From Linyphia triangularis (lineage: Eukaryota > Arthropoda > Arachnida > Araneae > Linyphiidae), in assembly GCA_963978545.1 (NCBI GenBank), contig OZ021729.1:86718670-86782669 (forward strand): a DNA stretch of 64,000 nucleotides, written 5' to 3'. This document shows, piece after piece, positions 1-11,042 of this stretch. The position numbers were made by a program, and so were the translations under genes. How positions within the stretch are numbered: the first letter of the stretch is position 1; each line of letters starts with the position of its first letter. A model generated the notes under the pieces. The model was not told where the DNA came from, searched no databases, and saw only the letters and a program-made list of their open reading frames with translations.

Positions 1-1603
1 AATCTACCGTCTAAGTGATGTCTAGTTAAGTTGAAGTTTAGTATAGTGTAAGTCATGTTAAGGAAATAAGAGTTTAAAAAAATTTGAATTTATACAGAAT
101 CATTGTGTGTGAATCAACCTTGTACTACAAAACAGCAATAAATATTTCCTTAATAACACAGGAAATGAAGAAGAAAATCTGAATCAAATTTATAGTCTGG
201 CTAAAAAGTGAGTTCCTTAAATGTTGTGTAAGTCACATCTAACAATTTCATATATAAACATTAAAATACAAGAAATAAACAAACTATGAAAGTGGCTAAT
301 ATTGATACATGTGGCGTGTTTCATTTGTATGCGATTTTTTTTTACTGTTGAGATACCTTTTTTTAATATATATTTAAATGTCAGAAAAACTCTACTGTAG
401 TGTAAGTCACACGTGGAATCGGTACTCTATTGATACTTTCGCGGAACGTTCTATAAGGGTCATTCTACAAAAAATCAGAAATTTTGATCAAACATTTTTA
501 AAAAAAAACTTTTTAACAATATTATAAAAAGTTCCCAAAAGTAGTGTCCACAGATGTGACAGGAGGTATAAAAGCCGAGAGTTATTTAATGAAGTTAAAT
601 TTAAAATAAAAAGTTACACCATATAAACCAATGAAAGGACCTTTGTCTTCATTTTAGGCTTAGTAAATTTCACATAGACTAAGTAATATAAGAAAAGGAA
701 CAAGAATCACTTGAGTATCAGAATTATTCCAAATGGTAGATTTAATAACATTCTTCCACGAAAATACGATAGAAAATGTACCTTTTTTCAGGAGAGAGAC
801 CCAAACATGCTTTCAAAGACAATTCCTGAACAAACCGAAAATCGGATCGAATCGAAATCCGAAACTTTCATTCACGGCGCCGTGGTCCGCGGTTACCGTG
901 AATGATGCCAAAAAGAAAGTAAAAGGATTGCCATGGATATTTTTATTGATACTTTAAACTTTGTTCATAGCTGCTCATCAAGGCAGGTTTTTTTTTTTTC
1001 TGTTTTACTTTGCACATTTTTTCCCTACAATATCTATTTTAACTTTTTTATTTTATGGACGCTGTTATGCCATGCGTAATTTTCAATAGGGTTCAATTAT
1101 GGCTACGCATCAACCACATTACACTTTTAAAAACAAATTTGAATTTTCACACTCCTATTAGCCAATCATAATATAAATTTTTTCTTCCTTGAATAGTAAT
1201 AATTAAAAATGCCATCATACACAGCAATGCATAATCACTATTATAAACATCAACTGTTTAGAAACAAGTTTAGTTTCTGAAAAGCTCGATACCAGTAAGT
1301 ACAAAGCAAGTTAGTTTTCTTGTTGTGATTTGTGATCATGGTCCATCTATCATTCTACAGTGGAAATTGATCAGCAGGCAAAGAGATATTTAAAATCAAA
1401 AGAAGTTGTATTCGTATATAAATGGCATTTTTTAAATTTTGCTTGAAAAAGAATTTATTAAAACTTTTTATATTTAAAAATATATCTTTTTATTCGGAAA
1501 AAATACGTTTGATTTTAAACTTTACTTTGGAATACTGTCATCCAAACTAAATTTTTGTTCAAATTCCAATTTTAATTTTCCATTCTTTTACTTGTTCATG
1601 TGA
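1..1603. other. AT-rich non-genic stretch
   Basis: I see no gene here. Two overlapping short frames near 711-957 have no start context, splice signals or recognisable motifs. A GC-richer patch at 870-903 forms an imperfect hairpin: ATTCACGG at 870-877 pairs with CCGTGAAT at 896-903. The decamer GTGTAAGTCA occurs three times (46-55, 226-235, 400-409). Confidence 0.6.
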
Positions 1604-1984
1604 CAGGGATGACAGTTTTCCTCCTTTTGAGGGTTTCCCCCTTTTTGGTTTTTTATATAACATTTTCTTCCTCTTTGTTTCTGTTTTGAGGATCCACATT
1701 TTTCTGATCTGAACCAGTTTTTCCTACAAAAAGTCTACTTTTCCTCATGTCTAAACAAAAGATTTTCCCACTTTGTTCCCCTTTCTTCACAGATTACTTC
1801 ACTAATTCCTAATATTTGAAATGTAATTATTATATAGTATGAGATATTTTGTTGTATCTTTAAAATTATTGAATCATCCTTCCTGCATACATTTTTTGTT
1901 GAATTTTAGTGTATTCCTTCTGCAAGCTTTTTTAACGAATTTTTGGATTTCCACCTTTTTGCTCTCTGATTACTCTCATCCCTG
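1604..1984. mobile_element. candidate nonautonomous hAT-type MITE
   Basis: The stretch begins CAGGGATGACAGT and ends with the inverse of CAGGGATGAGAGT, so 12 of 13 terminal bases form inverted repeats. CAGGG-type ends are usual for hAT elements. The interior is pyrimidine-rich on the plus strand and has no open frame. The expected 8-bp target duplication is not preserved (TCATGTGA on the left, AGTGAATC on the right). It is therefore either old or a chance pairing of ends. Comparison with other copies in the genome would decide. Confidence 0.45.
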
Positions 1985-3010
1985 AGTGAATCCAGTGATG
2001 CCGAAACTATTATGAAGTATCAAGAAGTTATAAAAATATAGGTATTATTCTAGATTTACAGAGAAACTACTTGGATTTATAGTGTCATATGTAACACTAG
2101 ATTAATAAAAATTTAGTATAGTAATTGAAAAGGAACGTTATTTATTAAGAAGGTTAAAGATTTGCCAGCTTCACCAAAAGTAAATTAAATAGCGGAAACT
2201 ATTATTTTCTATTGCAAAAACATAACGTTTATTATCGGTGATTATAATATCGATCAATCGAAAATTTAGGAATTTGGTAACAATATAGTGCAGTTTTTTT
2301 ATAGAAACGTTATACTGTCAACACAAATATAATATGAATGTTGAAATTTTGTATTAAATGTAATTCAATTTATAATTGTTCATTAAATGTAAATTAATAT
2401 ATTTCTAACATCTGTGTGTCTATATCTATTTAGAAAGGCCGAAAATTTGCGTTTATTCTTCTCATACTATCTCTAAAACTTTGTAAATAACTGTCGGTAA
2501 AGTTACCGACTAATTTCTAACAAATAATAAGACTTGTATCGCAAGACTTGTAAGTCTTCAAATGGTAGGAATGTGCATGGGTTGGTAGCATGTGCTCCCT
2601 TTTAAATAATGAATAAAAAAATATACATTTGATATAAAACAATAATATTACTAGTTACTTACCCAATTTGAGCTGTATCCCCTTTCACCTTCTTGGCAAT
2701 ATTTCTTCTAGCTTCCGACCTTTCCCCTCGTTTAAGAGGTCGGTTACGGTGGAAATTGCCTAATAATTAGAAACATAGAATTCGAAAAATCGCTACTTAA
2801 TAACTTAATTCCTGAAATTAATCTCGTGCGAGAAACGCTCAATAAATTCCAAATCAACTGTACACTGTACTACCTTTCAATCTGGATCTGACGAAGTTTG
2901 TTGACGTATATTTAAGGTTGCCAGATTCTAGATGGCTAATTTTGGCGAAGGCTCTTGTTTGTGTATTTTTTATCGTCGCCAAATTCGCCAGCAATGATTA
3001 ATAACTCCTA
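1985..3010. other. AT-rich non-genic stretch with a perfect palindrome
   Basis: No coding signal is seen. A perfect 8-bp stem with a 2-base loop lies at 2493-2510 (GTCGGTAA, AG, TTACCGAC). I cannot assign it to a regulator or to an element end. Confidence 0.5.
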
Positions 3011-3326
3011 GCCCAGTACATGCTTTTACAAAACACGTATGGTTATGAAACTAAAAGTTAATCGATAAAGCTTGATAAAAGGTATCATATGACATATTTT
3101 GTTTTTACTTAATGTCTATATATTATAAGTAAAAATTAAAAAAGCAGAAGACTGTGTAGATGGCGCTGCTGCATAGGCATTGACGTAAGGATTTCAAATA
3201 TAAAACAAAATATATTAGACGTTATTTTTGAATTTTTAATTTATGTCATTTTATTAAGTGATCATTTTCGTACCTACTCACCAAATTTCAAGGTTTTATA
3301 CGCGGTAGTTTTTAAATGCACTGGGC
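3011..3326. mobile_element. candidate TA-flanked MITE
   Basis: GCCCAGTACATGC at 3011 is matched in inverse by GCCCAGTGCATTT ending at 3326. A CGTAT block also matches further in on both sides. Both ends abut a TA dinucleotide (3009-3010 and 3327-3328), as expected for Tc1/mariner-type insertion. The interior of about 316 bp has no open frame. The repeats are short and imperfect, so the call is tentative. Confidence 0.5.
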
Positions 3327-4826
3327 TAGAAGATAGTGCCATACTGAGAATAAGGAATGATCCTTACTAGGACTTCCTCTTAAATCCATCCACCTCGCAG
3401 GTGACGTCATTGCCGACACCTGCTAAATAACCAATGAAAGTGCTCCTTTCCCCTCTGTGACCCAACAGCGAGTAGGGCATGGTAATATGCCGCCGGCATG
3501 GTCTCTTAAATTGTTTACTCTGAACAACTAAAAGTTATCGCACATTACGACATGATACTTTCGCAAAATGCTTTCTCGAAAACATCAAAATGCAAATCAG
3601 GATGCCAAATTATGGAAAACTCCACAGAACTGAATAAACTTAATTACTGCTTGTGGGCTCCGCTCGCGAAATATATTTGGCTACATCCGAACGGACCGAA
3701 TTTTTTTCGACCGAAAAAAACTCGCCAGAAAAAACTCGTTAGAATCGTACTCATCAGAACGGAATTTGGACAGAATTAATTTTGACCTAATAAACGCGAT
3801 TAGAATGAAATTGGTTAGAATTATTGTCATTGGAATTTTTCTCGTTCGAAATTTTTTGGTTAGAATGCAAAGAGCTTAGAAAGGCAATGGAAATTTTCCT
3901 TTCTCCCATATTTGGCGATAAATGAGTGACTAGTTTTCTGTTCAAAAATAAAGGAATGTATATTAACCTACACATCCTCTTTGGGTATATTTTGGGGATT
4001 TTTGTCATTGTGTTCAATTCGTGTCATAATCTGCGGTTGATTGCCGATGACGATAAGGCCGCAGGGCCTTCGCTAAGAATTTCGGTTGGGGAGCGTTAAA
4101 CATCTCTTTGCCGACTGAAATCAAGGCAATTCTCGTGTAAAAGTAGAAATTATCAACAGAAGTATTTATTAATTGTTAATTATTGTATAATTAACTGTTA
4201 ATACATTTTGAAATTTCTAATTTTTGGAAGTGGAACTAAAATTGAAATAGTTCCCTTTAGCGTTAAACCAAACTATAATACTGTTTATAAGCAGAAACAA
4301 ATACCAAAGTATTAATATCTTTAGTTTTAGTTTCGAGGTGATCTTTTTGTTTTACAACATATTCAGCTCTATAAAAAGGCATACCATAATTTTTAGCTCA
4401 AAAACTCAATCCACATATAAAGAATAGTATCTGAGGATTTTGTTATTAGAGAGGAACGGAGAATATTCAAATTTACAGTATTATTTCGATCTTGAGGAAT
4501 TGAACGTTGCTCATTTGTGCGAAACAAAAAAAAACGTCATTGTCACCATGACATTTACAAAAAAAAAAAAAAAAAAAAACCTGTATTTAAAGGGTATGAT
4601 CCTAACTTGAAATATGTGAATCCACTTTTGAAATAGTTTTTAAAAGTATTTTGACTAATCTAGTTTATCTGAAACACAATTTCTTTCCTGTTTCGTGTAT
4701 AAACACAATTACATAATCGAAGGTAGACGTGTAAGAGGGCATACTCACAATTCGCAATGGGCCACTTGTGCCAATGTCAATTTGTAATATTGCCAATAGG
4801 TTGGTATTATCAATTTATAATAGACA
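3327..4826. other. non-genic stretch with a degenerate short-period repeat
   Basis: No gene is seen. Between about 3690 and 3870 the motif TTAGAA or CAGAA recurs roughly every 15-17 bases with T-rich spacers, suggesting a decayed microsatellite-like tract. A 6-bp GC-rich stem with a 4-base loop lies at 4055-4070 (AAGGCC, GCAG, GGCCTT). A poly-A run lies at about 4560-4580. Short frames on both strands here have no motifs. Confidence 0.5.
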
Positions 4827-5136
4827 TTTGTGATATTGAAGCTTATATATAGGAGAATCTCCAATTCCAATTTTATAACACTCACTAAATAAGAAGTGGG
4901 TCTAAAGTAAATACCAAAAATTGCACTTTCAAAAAATTTCATTTTTCCCATGTTAACCGTATGGAAAATTTCTCACTTCTAAATTTTCAAAATTTTACAA
5001 TCTTTTTGCAACTAGGGTAACAGAAATCATCACCCTATTCAATTTCCGCAATCAAATCGCCATTAAAGTGAAATTTTACTACTCAAAATCCAGTTATTGC
5101 AAAAAAAAAGTCTTTATAACCGTTTGAAAATACATC
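4827..5136 (-). repeat. isolated inverted fragment of the satellite monomer
   Basis: Read on the minus strand, this 310-bp piece follows the satellite order. It runs from the end of the block beside GATTGACAA, through the TTTGAGTAGTAAAATTTCAC block and the GTTACCCTAGTTGCAAAAAG block, to the TATATATAAGCTTC block. It has the features of the L' subtype (CCATACGGTTAACATGGG and AGTGCAATTTTTGG). It lies about 6.5 kb from the array edge in the opposite orientation, with transposon relics between. It is a displaced old copy or the remnant of a rearranged array edge. A 68-codon minus-strand frame inside it is a by-product. Confidence 0.9.
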
Positions 5137-5293
5137 AAAATCATGATCCAACATCCAGGGTTGCGAAAAAATCATTTACTAATAGTCACCAATCCTTCCA
5201 CCTAATCACCAAGGCAAGTTCAAAATTCAAATCCCGTTTTACGGATGACTTGGAAATTAACGCCCTTGAAGTGCAAAATACTCTTTATCGCTT

Positions 5294-5562
5294 TGTTGGC
5301 GACGTTTCATGATAATTTTGAAAAATTTCCAATCAAAATTCTCGCCAAGTAGTTTTTGAAGTCAAAAAATTAATTTTTGGCGCAGTTTGGCGCAATCGTA
5401 ACCGAAAAGAGGTTTTTGGCGCAGTTTGGAGCAGGGTAGTCAGTTTGGCGCACTTCGGCGCAATTGGAGCAGCTCTTACATCTCTGGGAGTTATATCGGA
5501 ATAAATTTCTGCAAGTTTTGATCTGCTTTGGCTTCAAGTCTTTCGAACCCATCTACGCAACA
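5294..5562 (+). repeat. 5' long terminal repeat of a Ty3/gypsy-type retrotransposon
   Basis: The 269-bp stretch begins TGTTG and ends CAACA, the usual TG...CA inverted ends of an LTR. It contains an AATAAA signal near 5501. Its end lies two bases before a tRNA primer-binding site, the normal spacing. The middle carries several direct repeats of TTTGGCGCA-type motifs (about 5375-5475). The 5' edge is inferred from the inverted ends alone. No 3' partner LTR is visible in the window, so the element is truncated. Confidence 0.7.
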
Positions 5563-5564
5563 AC

Positions 5565-5580
5565 TGGTGTCAGAAGTGGG
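5565..5580 (+). other. retrotransposon primer-binding site (tRNA-Leu)
   Basis: TGGTGTCAGAAGTGGG is complementary to the 3' end of eukaryotic tRNA-Leu(CAA), including its CCA tail. Pairing continues imperfectly beyond position 5580. It starts two bases after the LTR end and precedes gag, as expected for minus-strand priming. The tRNA match is from memory. Confidence 0.8.
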
Positions 5581-5604
5581 GTTTGAATGCTGATAACCAG
5601 AGCA

Positions 5605-6362
5605 ATGGCGGAATAAGATTAAACATTTCAACAGCTTTTTGCTTCAATGCAAGAAATGAAGAAAGGCCAAGACAAGATGAAGAAAGATATTTTCTTTGGC
5701 CAAGAGCAAATGCAGAAGAATATCTCTGCCGGAAAGGAGGAATTAAAGAGTCTTCTTTTAGCAACTATAGAAGAAAGCGTGCAACAAATAGAAGAAAAAT
5801 TTGTTGGAAAATTCGAGAATGTCGAAAATAAGTGTAATAGTTTAGAAGGGAAATTCGAATTCAAGTTTAATAATTTGGGGAAGAAGATAGAAATTCTGGA
5901 AAAGAAGAATCTAGAAGAAAATTTGGATGAGATAGAAGGAAAGATAGACCAAATGTTAGAGAAGAGACTGTCGAACAGAACTGTTTCGGAAGATTTGAAA
6001 TGTGTACCAGTTACCTCCCGACCTTCAATCAAGCTTTTGACTTACGATGGAAAATCTTCCTGGCAAGTGTATAAGACCCAATTCACAATTGTCGCAAACG
6101 CGAACGGATGGGACTCTGTGACAAAAACCTGCCAGTTAGCTGCATCTTTGCGAGCTGAAGCTGCAGATATACTACAAACGCTTTCCGGAGAGTAACGCTT
6201 GGACTTCAACGCACTCTCAAGTGCCTTAGAACTACGATTTGGCGAGAAATGCGTGAAAGACTACAGCAGGCTGCAGTTGAAATCCCGCCAACAGAAGGCT
6301 ACCGAAACACTCCAGGAGCTCGCCACGGATGTTGAGAGGCTCTCCCATCTCGCATTTTCAGG
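5605..6362 (+). pseudogene. gag: broken, 3'-truncated gag of a Ty3/gypsy-type retrotransposon
   Basis: An in-frame ATG at 5605 is followed at once by two stops (codons 4 and 6). The frame is then open from ATG 5647 to TAA 6193, and resumes in the same frame to about 6362, where homology stops abruptly. The first 120 or so residues from 5647 are rich in Lys, Glu and Asn in a heptad-like pattern, suggesting a coiled coil. After that comes the gag core motif YDGKSSWQVYKTQF, then LAASLRAEAADILQTL. Past the stop come RFGEKCVKDYSRLQLKSR and ATDVERLSHLAFS. These are characteristic of arthropod gypsy-type Gag proteins, which package retrotransposon RNA. Zinc knuckle, protease, reverse transcriptase and integrase are absent. 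It is not functional. Confidence 0.85.
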
Positions 6363-6445
6363 GTACAGAGCCATTTAGTCATTATAAAAATGCAAGAATA
6401 CTGAAAAAAGAATTCGGCAAAAATCACACACTAGTTTGTAGTCTA
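6363..6445. other. unassigned sequence between gag relic and hAT element
   Basis: This is unassigned sequence directly left of the hAT target duplication (6446-6453). It would join the sequence from 9469 onward if the hAT were removed. I could not assign it to the gag or to the Mutator-like relic. Confidence 0.5.
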
Positions 6446-6479
6446 GCATTAGCAGGGCTGCCACTGACTTAAACCTTTG

Positions 6480-6565
6480 AAAATAGTTGCTTTAGTAGCC
6501 TTCGAAGTTAAAAATAGTAGCCTTTGAGGCTAAAAATAGTAGCCTCCGAAATTAAAAATAGTATA
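6480..6565. promoter_or_regulatory. left subterminal repeats of the hAT element
   Basis: Four AAAATAGT-type motifs lie within about 85 bases (for example AAAATAGTTGC, then AAAATAGTAGCC twice). Related AAATAGTCGC motifs occur near the right end (about 9335-9435). Clustered subterminal motifs are where hAT transposases bind. The role is inferred from position and repetition. Confidence 0.55.
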
Positions 6566-7289
6566 CTCATTTTTCATAACTTATTAACGATTTCTTTGCA
6601 AGACATTTACAATATGTCAAAAACATAAATTTAGAAAATGGTACTTTAAATATTTTCCAGACACTTTTTTTATTGGACATAATATCAATTATACATAACA
6701 TGTTTCCACATTATTCATATTGTATTTCTTACATTAAAAAAAAAAAAAAAAAAAAGCATATTAAAACTTTAAATAAATCAAATTTGGCGAATTTCAATTC
6801 AAATCTCTTGTTAATAAGAAATATCATAATGTATATTGTATTGAATTTTTTCCTCTCTGTGGGAAATTTTATAATACAAATATATTTTATAATACATAAA
6901 TATACAAAATATAACTTCATAACTACAAATTATAATACAAATTCAATAATACAAATCTATGGGAAACTTTTAAAAACAAAGTTACTAAAATGCACATTTA
7001 ACAAATATGAAAGCCTTATAAATTTAAGAAGAATATAATGTATTGTAATTCAAGATATAGGGAATCAATGCTATTTTAAAAAGGTTTTTAAACCATTAAC
7101 AAGGTTAAGATTTCTTAAAAAGCTTAGGATTCTTAGACAGATGATCGATCAGAGTGGTTTTCCTTTTCTGCACTATTTTGTTCAATTCAGTTTTTTTTTT
7201 TTTTTTTTTACGTTCTTCTCTTTGGCAGCAGCATTCCTTGAGCAACGCGCATTTGAATCGGATCCTGCTTGGCTAAAGCGTTTTTGAGT

Positions 7290-8690
7290 CTATCGTTCCC
7301 TTCCTTCTTTTAGTAAACTATCCAATTCTTGAGCCCTTGATTCCATGCTTGCAAATTTTTCTTTTTTCTGTAGTAACTCCTCTTTCATTAACTTAATTTT
7401 ATTTCGTTCTTTTTCTTTAACTTCTCTTCCTTTCCGTTCCTTTAATTTATTTTGCTCCTCTAAAAATACCACACAAGATTTCGTAATCGGAACTTTAAAA
7501 ACGTTGGCAAAATTTTTTTATCCCATCCCTTACATCTAATCTTGCATTTAACATCTTTTCGGACATAGCAGCTTTTTCGTCCGAAAGAATGCGTAGCGAA
7601 GTAGAAAAACCCCTTTCAACATCGCTATTACCATGACTGAGCGTCAAACAAGCTTTGAGGAGGATTGCAACATTTGGATATTTTTCTTCACCAATTGCAT
7701 TTTTCTCATTTAGTATGTTTCGCCATATGTGATCGATTCTTATAGCTTTTGCATTGTTAGGAGGGGAAAAACATGCTTGCAAAATGAGCCATTCATCTCT
7801 GACTTTTAATTCGTCATTATCAAGAAATGAAAGAGCCTGGTGCTATTTTGCATGCAAACCTCACGCTTCTTTCTTTTGAAACCTCAGCTGGTTGAAGACA
7901 CTGAAAATTTAGAAGGAACTTTGCAGAATTCAATGATGTTTTTTTTTTCTCTCAGAAGGTAAGAGAACGGTAGCTAGATAATGCTTCTGCATATTGTGTT
8001 TGCAGTCCATTTCATCCTTGTCAGTTAAATCCATAAACATCTCTCCGACTTTTACCCCACAAAAAATGTCCGCTAATATCGGTAGCAATTACTCAGAAAT
8101 GGGTTTTGAGATATTTACATCTTTTAAGCATATCCTACCAGCAATTTTTTTCAATAAGGTCTGTAACTCAGTATATAAAATGTGAATAAGAGGGGCTGAT
8201 GTTTGAAATAACTTGAGGAATGGCACAAACAGTTCAGCACTTTCAGTTATAAATTGAAATTCAATTTGGATGTCTACCATACTTTGAGCATTTTACAATT
8301 CTTTTGTACTTTAAGGACTTCATTAACTGCGATTTTTAGACGGAATAAACTTCAGGAAGTAATCAATCACAGCGGGCCACTGCTCTAAGTCTTTCAGCAG
8401 CTGGACCAATTGTCAACCAACGTGTTGATGTGTGTGCTTGATGAAGCGTTTGTTTTCACATTTAGTAGCGAGCTGAATGGCAACAAAATCTTCACATCTT
8501 GATGGAAATTTTTTGAAAAAAGTATATACATCAACTATAAATTCTTGAGAAACTTCTCCGTATTCTTCAATACCTTTTAAAAAAAGAATTATGCACTACG
8601 TGTAAATTACAAGTTCCAATATTAATGAGACCCTTTCCTCAGTAATTTCATTGATTATTATTCGAAGCATCTTTTGATTAACATGAGGTA
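7290..8690 (-). pseudogene. hAT transposase, C-terminal two-thirds, frameshifted
   Basis: Conserved hAT blocks appear in order on the minus strand in different frames. A segment near 8620-8450 reads NIGTCNLHVVHN then FKKFPSRCEDF. Next comes RWLTIGPAAERL (about 8425-8390), then, after a frameshift, EQWPAVIDYFLKF. A segment at 8280-8089 (FVPFLKLFQTSAP) follows, then one near 8060-7950. Last is the C-terminal hAT dimerisation region at about 7782-7495, with SHGNSDVERGFS at about 7636-7601. A Lys/Glu-rich tail continues at 7472-7290 in another frame. The shift is explained by one extra base in the T run at 7513-7519. The N-terminal DNA-binding zinc finger is not recognisable. At least three frameshifts or stops make it dead. 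Confidence 0.82.
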
Positions 8691-9334
8691 GATATAAAAT
8701 TTAAAAGTATAACAACGGCTTTAAATTAATCATTTGAACAAAAAAATTAATGCAACAGTATTAATTAATATTTTAATATTATTAATAATAATTTGAAATT
8801 TTTTAAAAATCCAGGAATAAACAAATTGGCTTCCTTACGATCTGCAACACTCCCCCCCCCCCTCCCCATAATCCTTCCAGCTTTTATGATGACAAGACAG
8901 AGAAACTAAATTGCATTAAATTCCAAAATGGACCTAGTAATTTAAGAAAGATAAAAATAAAAAAAAATATCTACTTACTTGTTCAATTATCGGTTTGTAT
9001 AGTGTGTCAGCATGGATCTTCAAAGTAGCCGTGAGGAACGCTACTAGCAACACAAGCGTCACAAAAAATCTCTAAATTTAAGTACTATTAGGAATATTAC
9101 CATGATAAATCTCCCAATTTCGGTTTCATTTTCGCGGGACTTGGAACTCTGATATCAGAGTGAAAATTTTCTAACACCGTATTGGTGGATGTAAAAAAAC
9201 GTCATACACTACGCTCCTCCCATTTCTTTATTTTCAATATTTATGATCGACTACGAATGAATGGAGATAATAATTTTTCCATCCTGCTCGGACAAAATCG
9301 TTCCCCCCCCCCCAAAAAAAAGTCGCCCATGTCC

Positions 9335-9435
9335 GAAAATAGTAGAGGGCTTTGCTGAAATAGTCGCTTTGGGCCCTTTTTCCATTGAAATAGTCGCCAT
9401 AGTCGCCTGGCCGCTAAAATAGTCGCTTCAGTAGG
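9335..9435. promoter_or_regulatory. right subterminal repeats of the hAT element
   Basis: AAATAGT followed by AGAG or CGC recurs about five times (CGAAAATAGTAG, GAAATAGTCGC twice, AAAATAGTCGC). This mirrors the cluster inside the left end of the same element. I infer transposase-binding sites from family knowledge. Confidence 0.55.
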
Positions 9436-9468
9436 CATTTTTGTCGCCAGTGGCAGCCCTGCATTAGC

Positions 9469-9838
9469 TGCTCTAACCATTTCTTTATTTAATGGCTAGT
9501 CCACCGTTACAAATGATATTCGCACAAATTTTCTCATGGCAAAAGATTTCTTTCTAACAACACAAATAAAAATCATTATGGCAGTGCTTTTTCAAGAGAC
9601 CGATTTATGTTCCAAGATCCATCATTCATTTTTTGAGTTCAGAGAGCATTAAGACGGTTATCACGCATTACTTGCTCTTTATCGTTACAAGTTCTGCAAA
9701 AATTTGTGCTTCATTATGTTTGTAAATTGATGAGTTCTATTTATAACTTTCTTATTTCCAAAGAAAAAAAATCAGATTTTTTAAAAGATGTTTTTACAAG
9801 TGATGTGGTGATATATATATATATAAAAAAAAAAGTGC
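9469..9838. other. unassigned stretch upstream of the Mutator-like relic
   Basis: No frame is open and no motif is recognised. It may be the decayed N-terminal half of the Mutator-like transposase that becomes recognisable from about 9839. A TATA dinucleotide run lies near 9811-9824. Confidence 0.4.
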
Positions 9839-10336
9839 ATAAATCATGGGGTAAACGACTATATACTGGACTTAAAAATGTGTTCAATTGTGGAGCAATA
9901 AAGGCGAGTCCATCGGTGGAAAAAAGTATGGTAGCTTGACAGAGAAAAAGATCAGAAAATTAACGCGATTATAAGGAATAAAGGAAACGCAAAGGGAATT
10001 AACTATTTTTGCTACACTTTTTCCAGCAATTTTTACAAACAGCAAACCACAGCATTCCAAGTGTCCGTAGGCTAAAGACCGTTAGTGCTTTTAACAATCA
10101 GCAGTAGCCAACAAGATGAAACTTGGATGCCACAAGAATAATGTGGGTACTCATGTTTCTGAATCCCATTTGTCGAAGATATTACCTATCTAACAAAATC
10201 AGATGAGCGTTTAGAACGCTGTACTCGATGTGCCACCCAAAATTCTAAAGAGAGTCTGCATTCAATGACATGGAACAAGAGCTCAAAAGAAAGTTATGCA
10301 TCCGATGAAAGAGTTACCATTGCGGTATGTGATAAG

Positions 10337-11042
10337 CAGGGGCGTACTGGGGACATAAATCGGCCCGGTGATTTTAGATTTATGTCGGCCCAAATTTTCA
10401 ATATCATCATCAATAAAATTTTAATAATCATATTTAATAAAAAAATTCCAGTAATTGGTTTTAATAATTAATATTTTTTATTATTGTGTGTGTGGAATGT
10501 TTATAATTAATTTCATTAATTAAATAATTTTGTTTATAAATCTTAATTATGGAATTGCTATAATAATTAGTTTAATTAAATCAAATTTTCTCTTCCTCTA
10601 CTATTTATACCTCTTTTGAGTGAACTTAGTTTCCACATATCGTTAATTAATTATTGACCAAAACTAAAATAAACACATCTAAATTGCAAAAATGAAAAGA
10701 AATCTAAATTGTCAACTAAAGAATGTCCGGGTTTAATGAAAAAGTTTATTAGAAAATGACATCCTTAATTTTAAATGTTAAGAAATAGATAAAAAGTTAT
10801 TCGATAATATATAAATCTTATAAAACCGGGTTAGAGAGTGTGTATGTAGGGGGGGAGGGAGGGGGGAGTGAGTGAGATTTGATTGCATTGGGCTTTTTTA
10901 AAATACCTTAAGGAATGCAACTATTTATATTGAAAAATAATGGAAAAGCTAAATAAAATAAAAAACAGATCAGCCCATTTTTTTACAAACACTGACCGGC
11001 CCGGTAATTGCACCGGACGACTCAATGGCCAGTACGCTCCTG
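10337..11042. mobile_element. nonautonomous hAT MITE inserted in the MULE relic
   Basis: The 706-bp element starts CAGGGGCGTACTGG and ends with the inverse of CAGGAGCGTACTGG (13 of 14 paired). It is flanked by a perfect 8-bp direct repeat GTGATAAG (10329-10336 and 11043-11050). A second inner pair, CGGCCCGGT near 10361 and ACCGGCCCGGT near 10993, adds symmetry. The interior is AT-rich and non-coding, with a G-rich tract at 10849-10866. Ends and duplication size identify a hAT-type element mobilised by another copy's transposase. Its ends differ from those of the 6454-9460 element. Confidence 0.9.
10849..10866 (+). other. G-rich tract, possible quadruplex
   Basis: Runs of 8, 3 and 6 G, each separated by a single A, lie inside the MITE. 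Splitting the long runs gives four or more G-triplets, enough for a possible G-quadruplex. No function is implied. Confidence 0.4.

Larger units (their letters stand above)
6454..9460 (-). mobile_element. hAT DNA transposon, decayed autonomous copy
   Basis: Both ends are visible. AGGGCTGCCACTG at 6454-6466 is perfectly inverted at 9448-9460, and the 8-bp target duplication GCATTAGC flanks them exactly (6446-6453 and 9461-9468). The length is 3007 bp. Just inside both ends, short motifs of the form AAATAGTNGC recur (about 6480-6565 and 9335-9435), like the subterminal transposase-binding repeats of hAT elements. A degraded transposase runs on the minus strand. Homopolymer runs (A about 6736, T about 7190, C about 8852 and 9304) and AT-rich filler mark decay. 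The perfect target duplication suggests the insertion itself has not been disturbed. Confidence 0.92.

Noticed and set aside
711..957. Two overlapping short plus-strand frames
   Set aside because: No motif, splice site pattern or upstream signal supports either.
4055..4075. GC-rich hairpin followed by CGCTAAG, resembling a Helitron 3' end
   Set aside because: CTAA is followed by G and not by the expected T, and no matching TC start or second copy could be located.
6673..7038. 121-codon plus-strand frame inside the hAT element
   Set aside because: It is a low-complexity AT-rich frame with a poly-Lys run from a poly-A tract, opposite to and outside the transposase homology.
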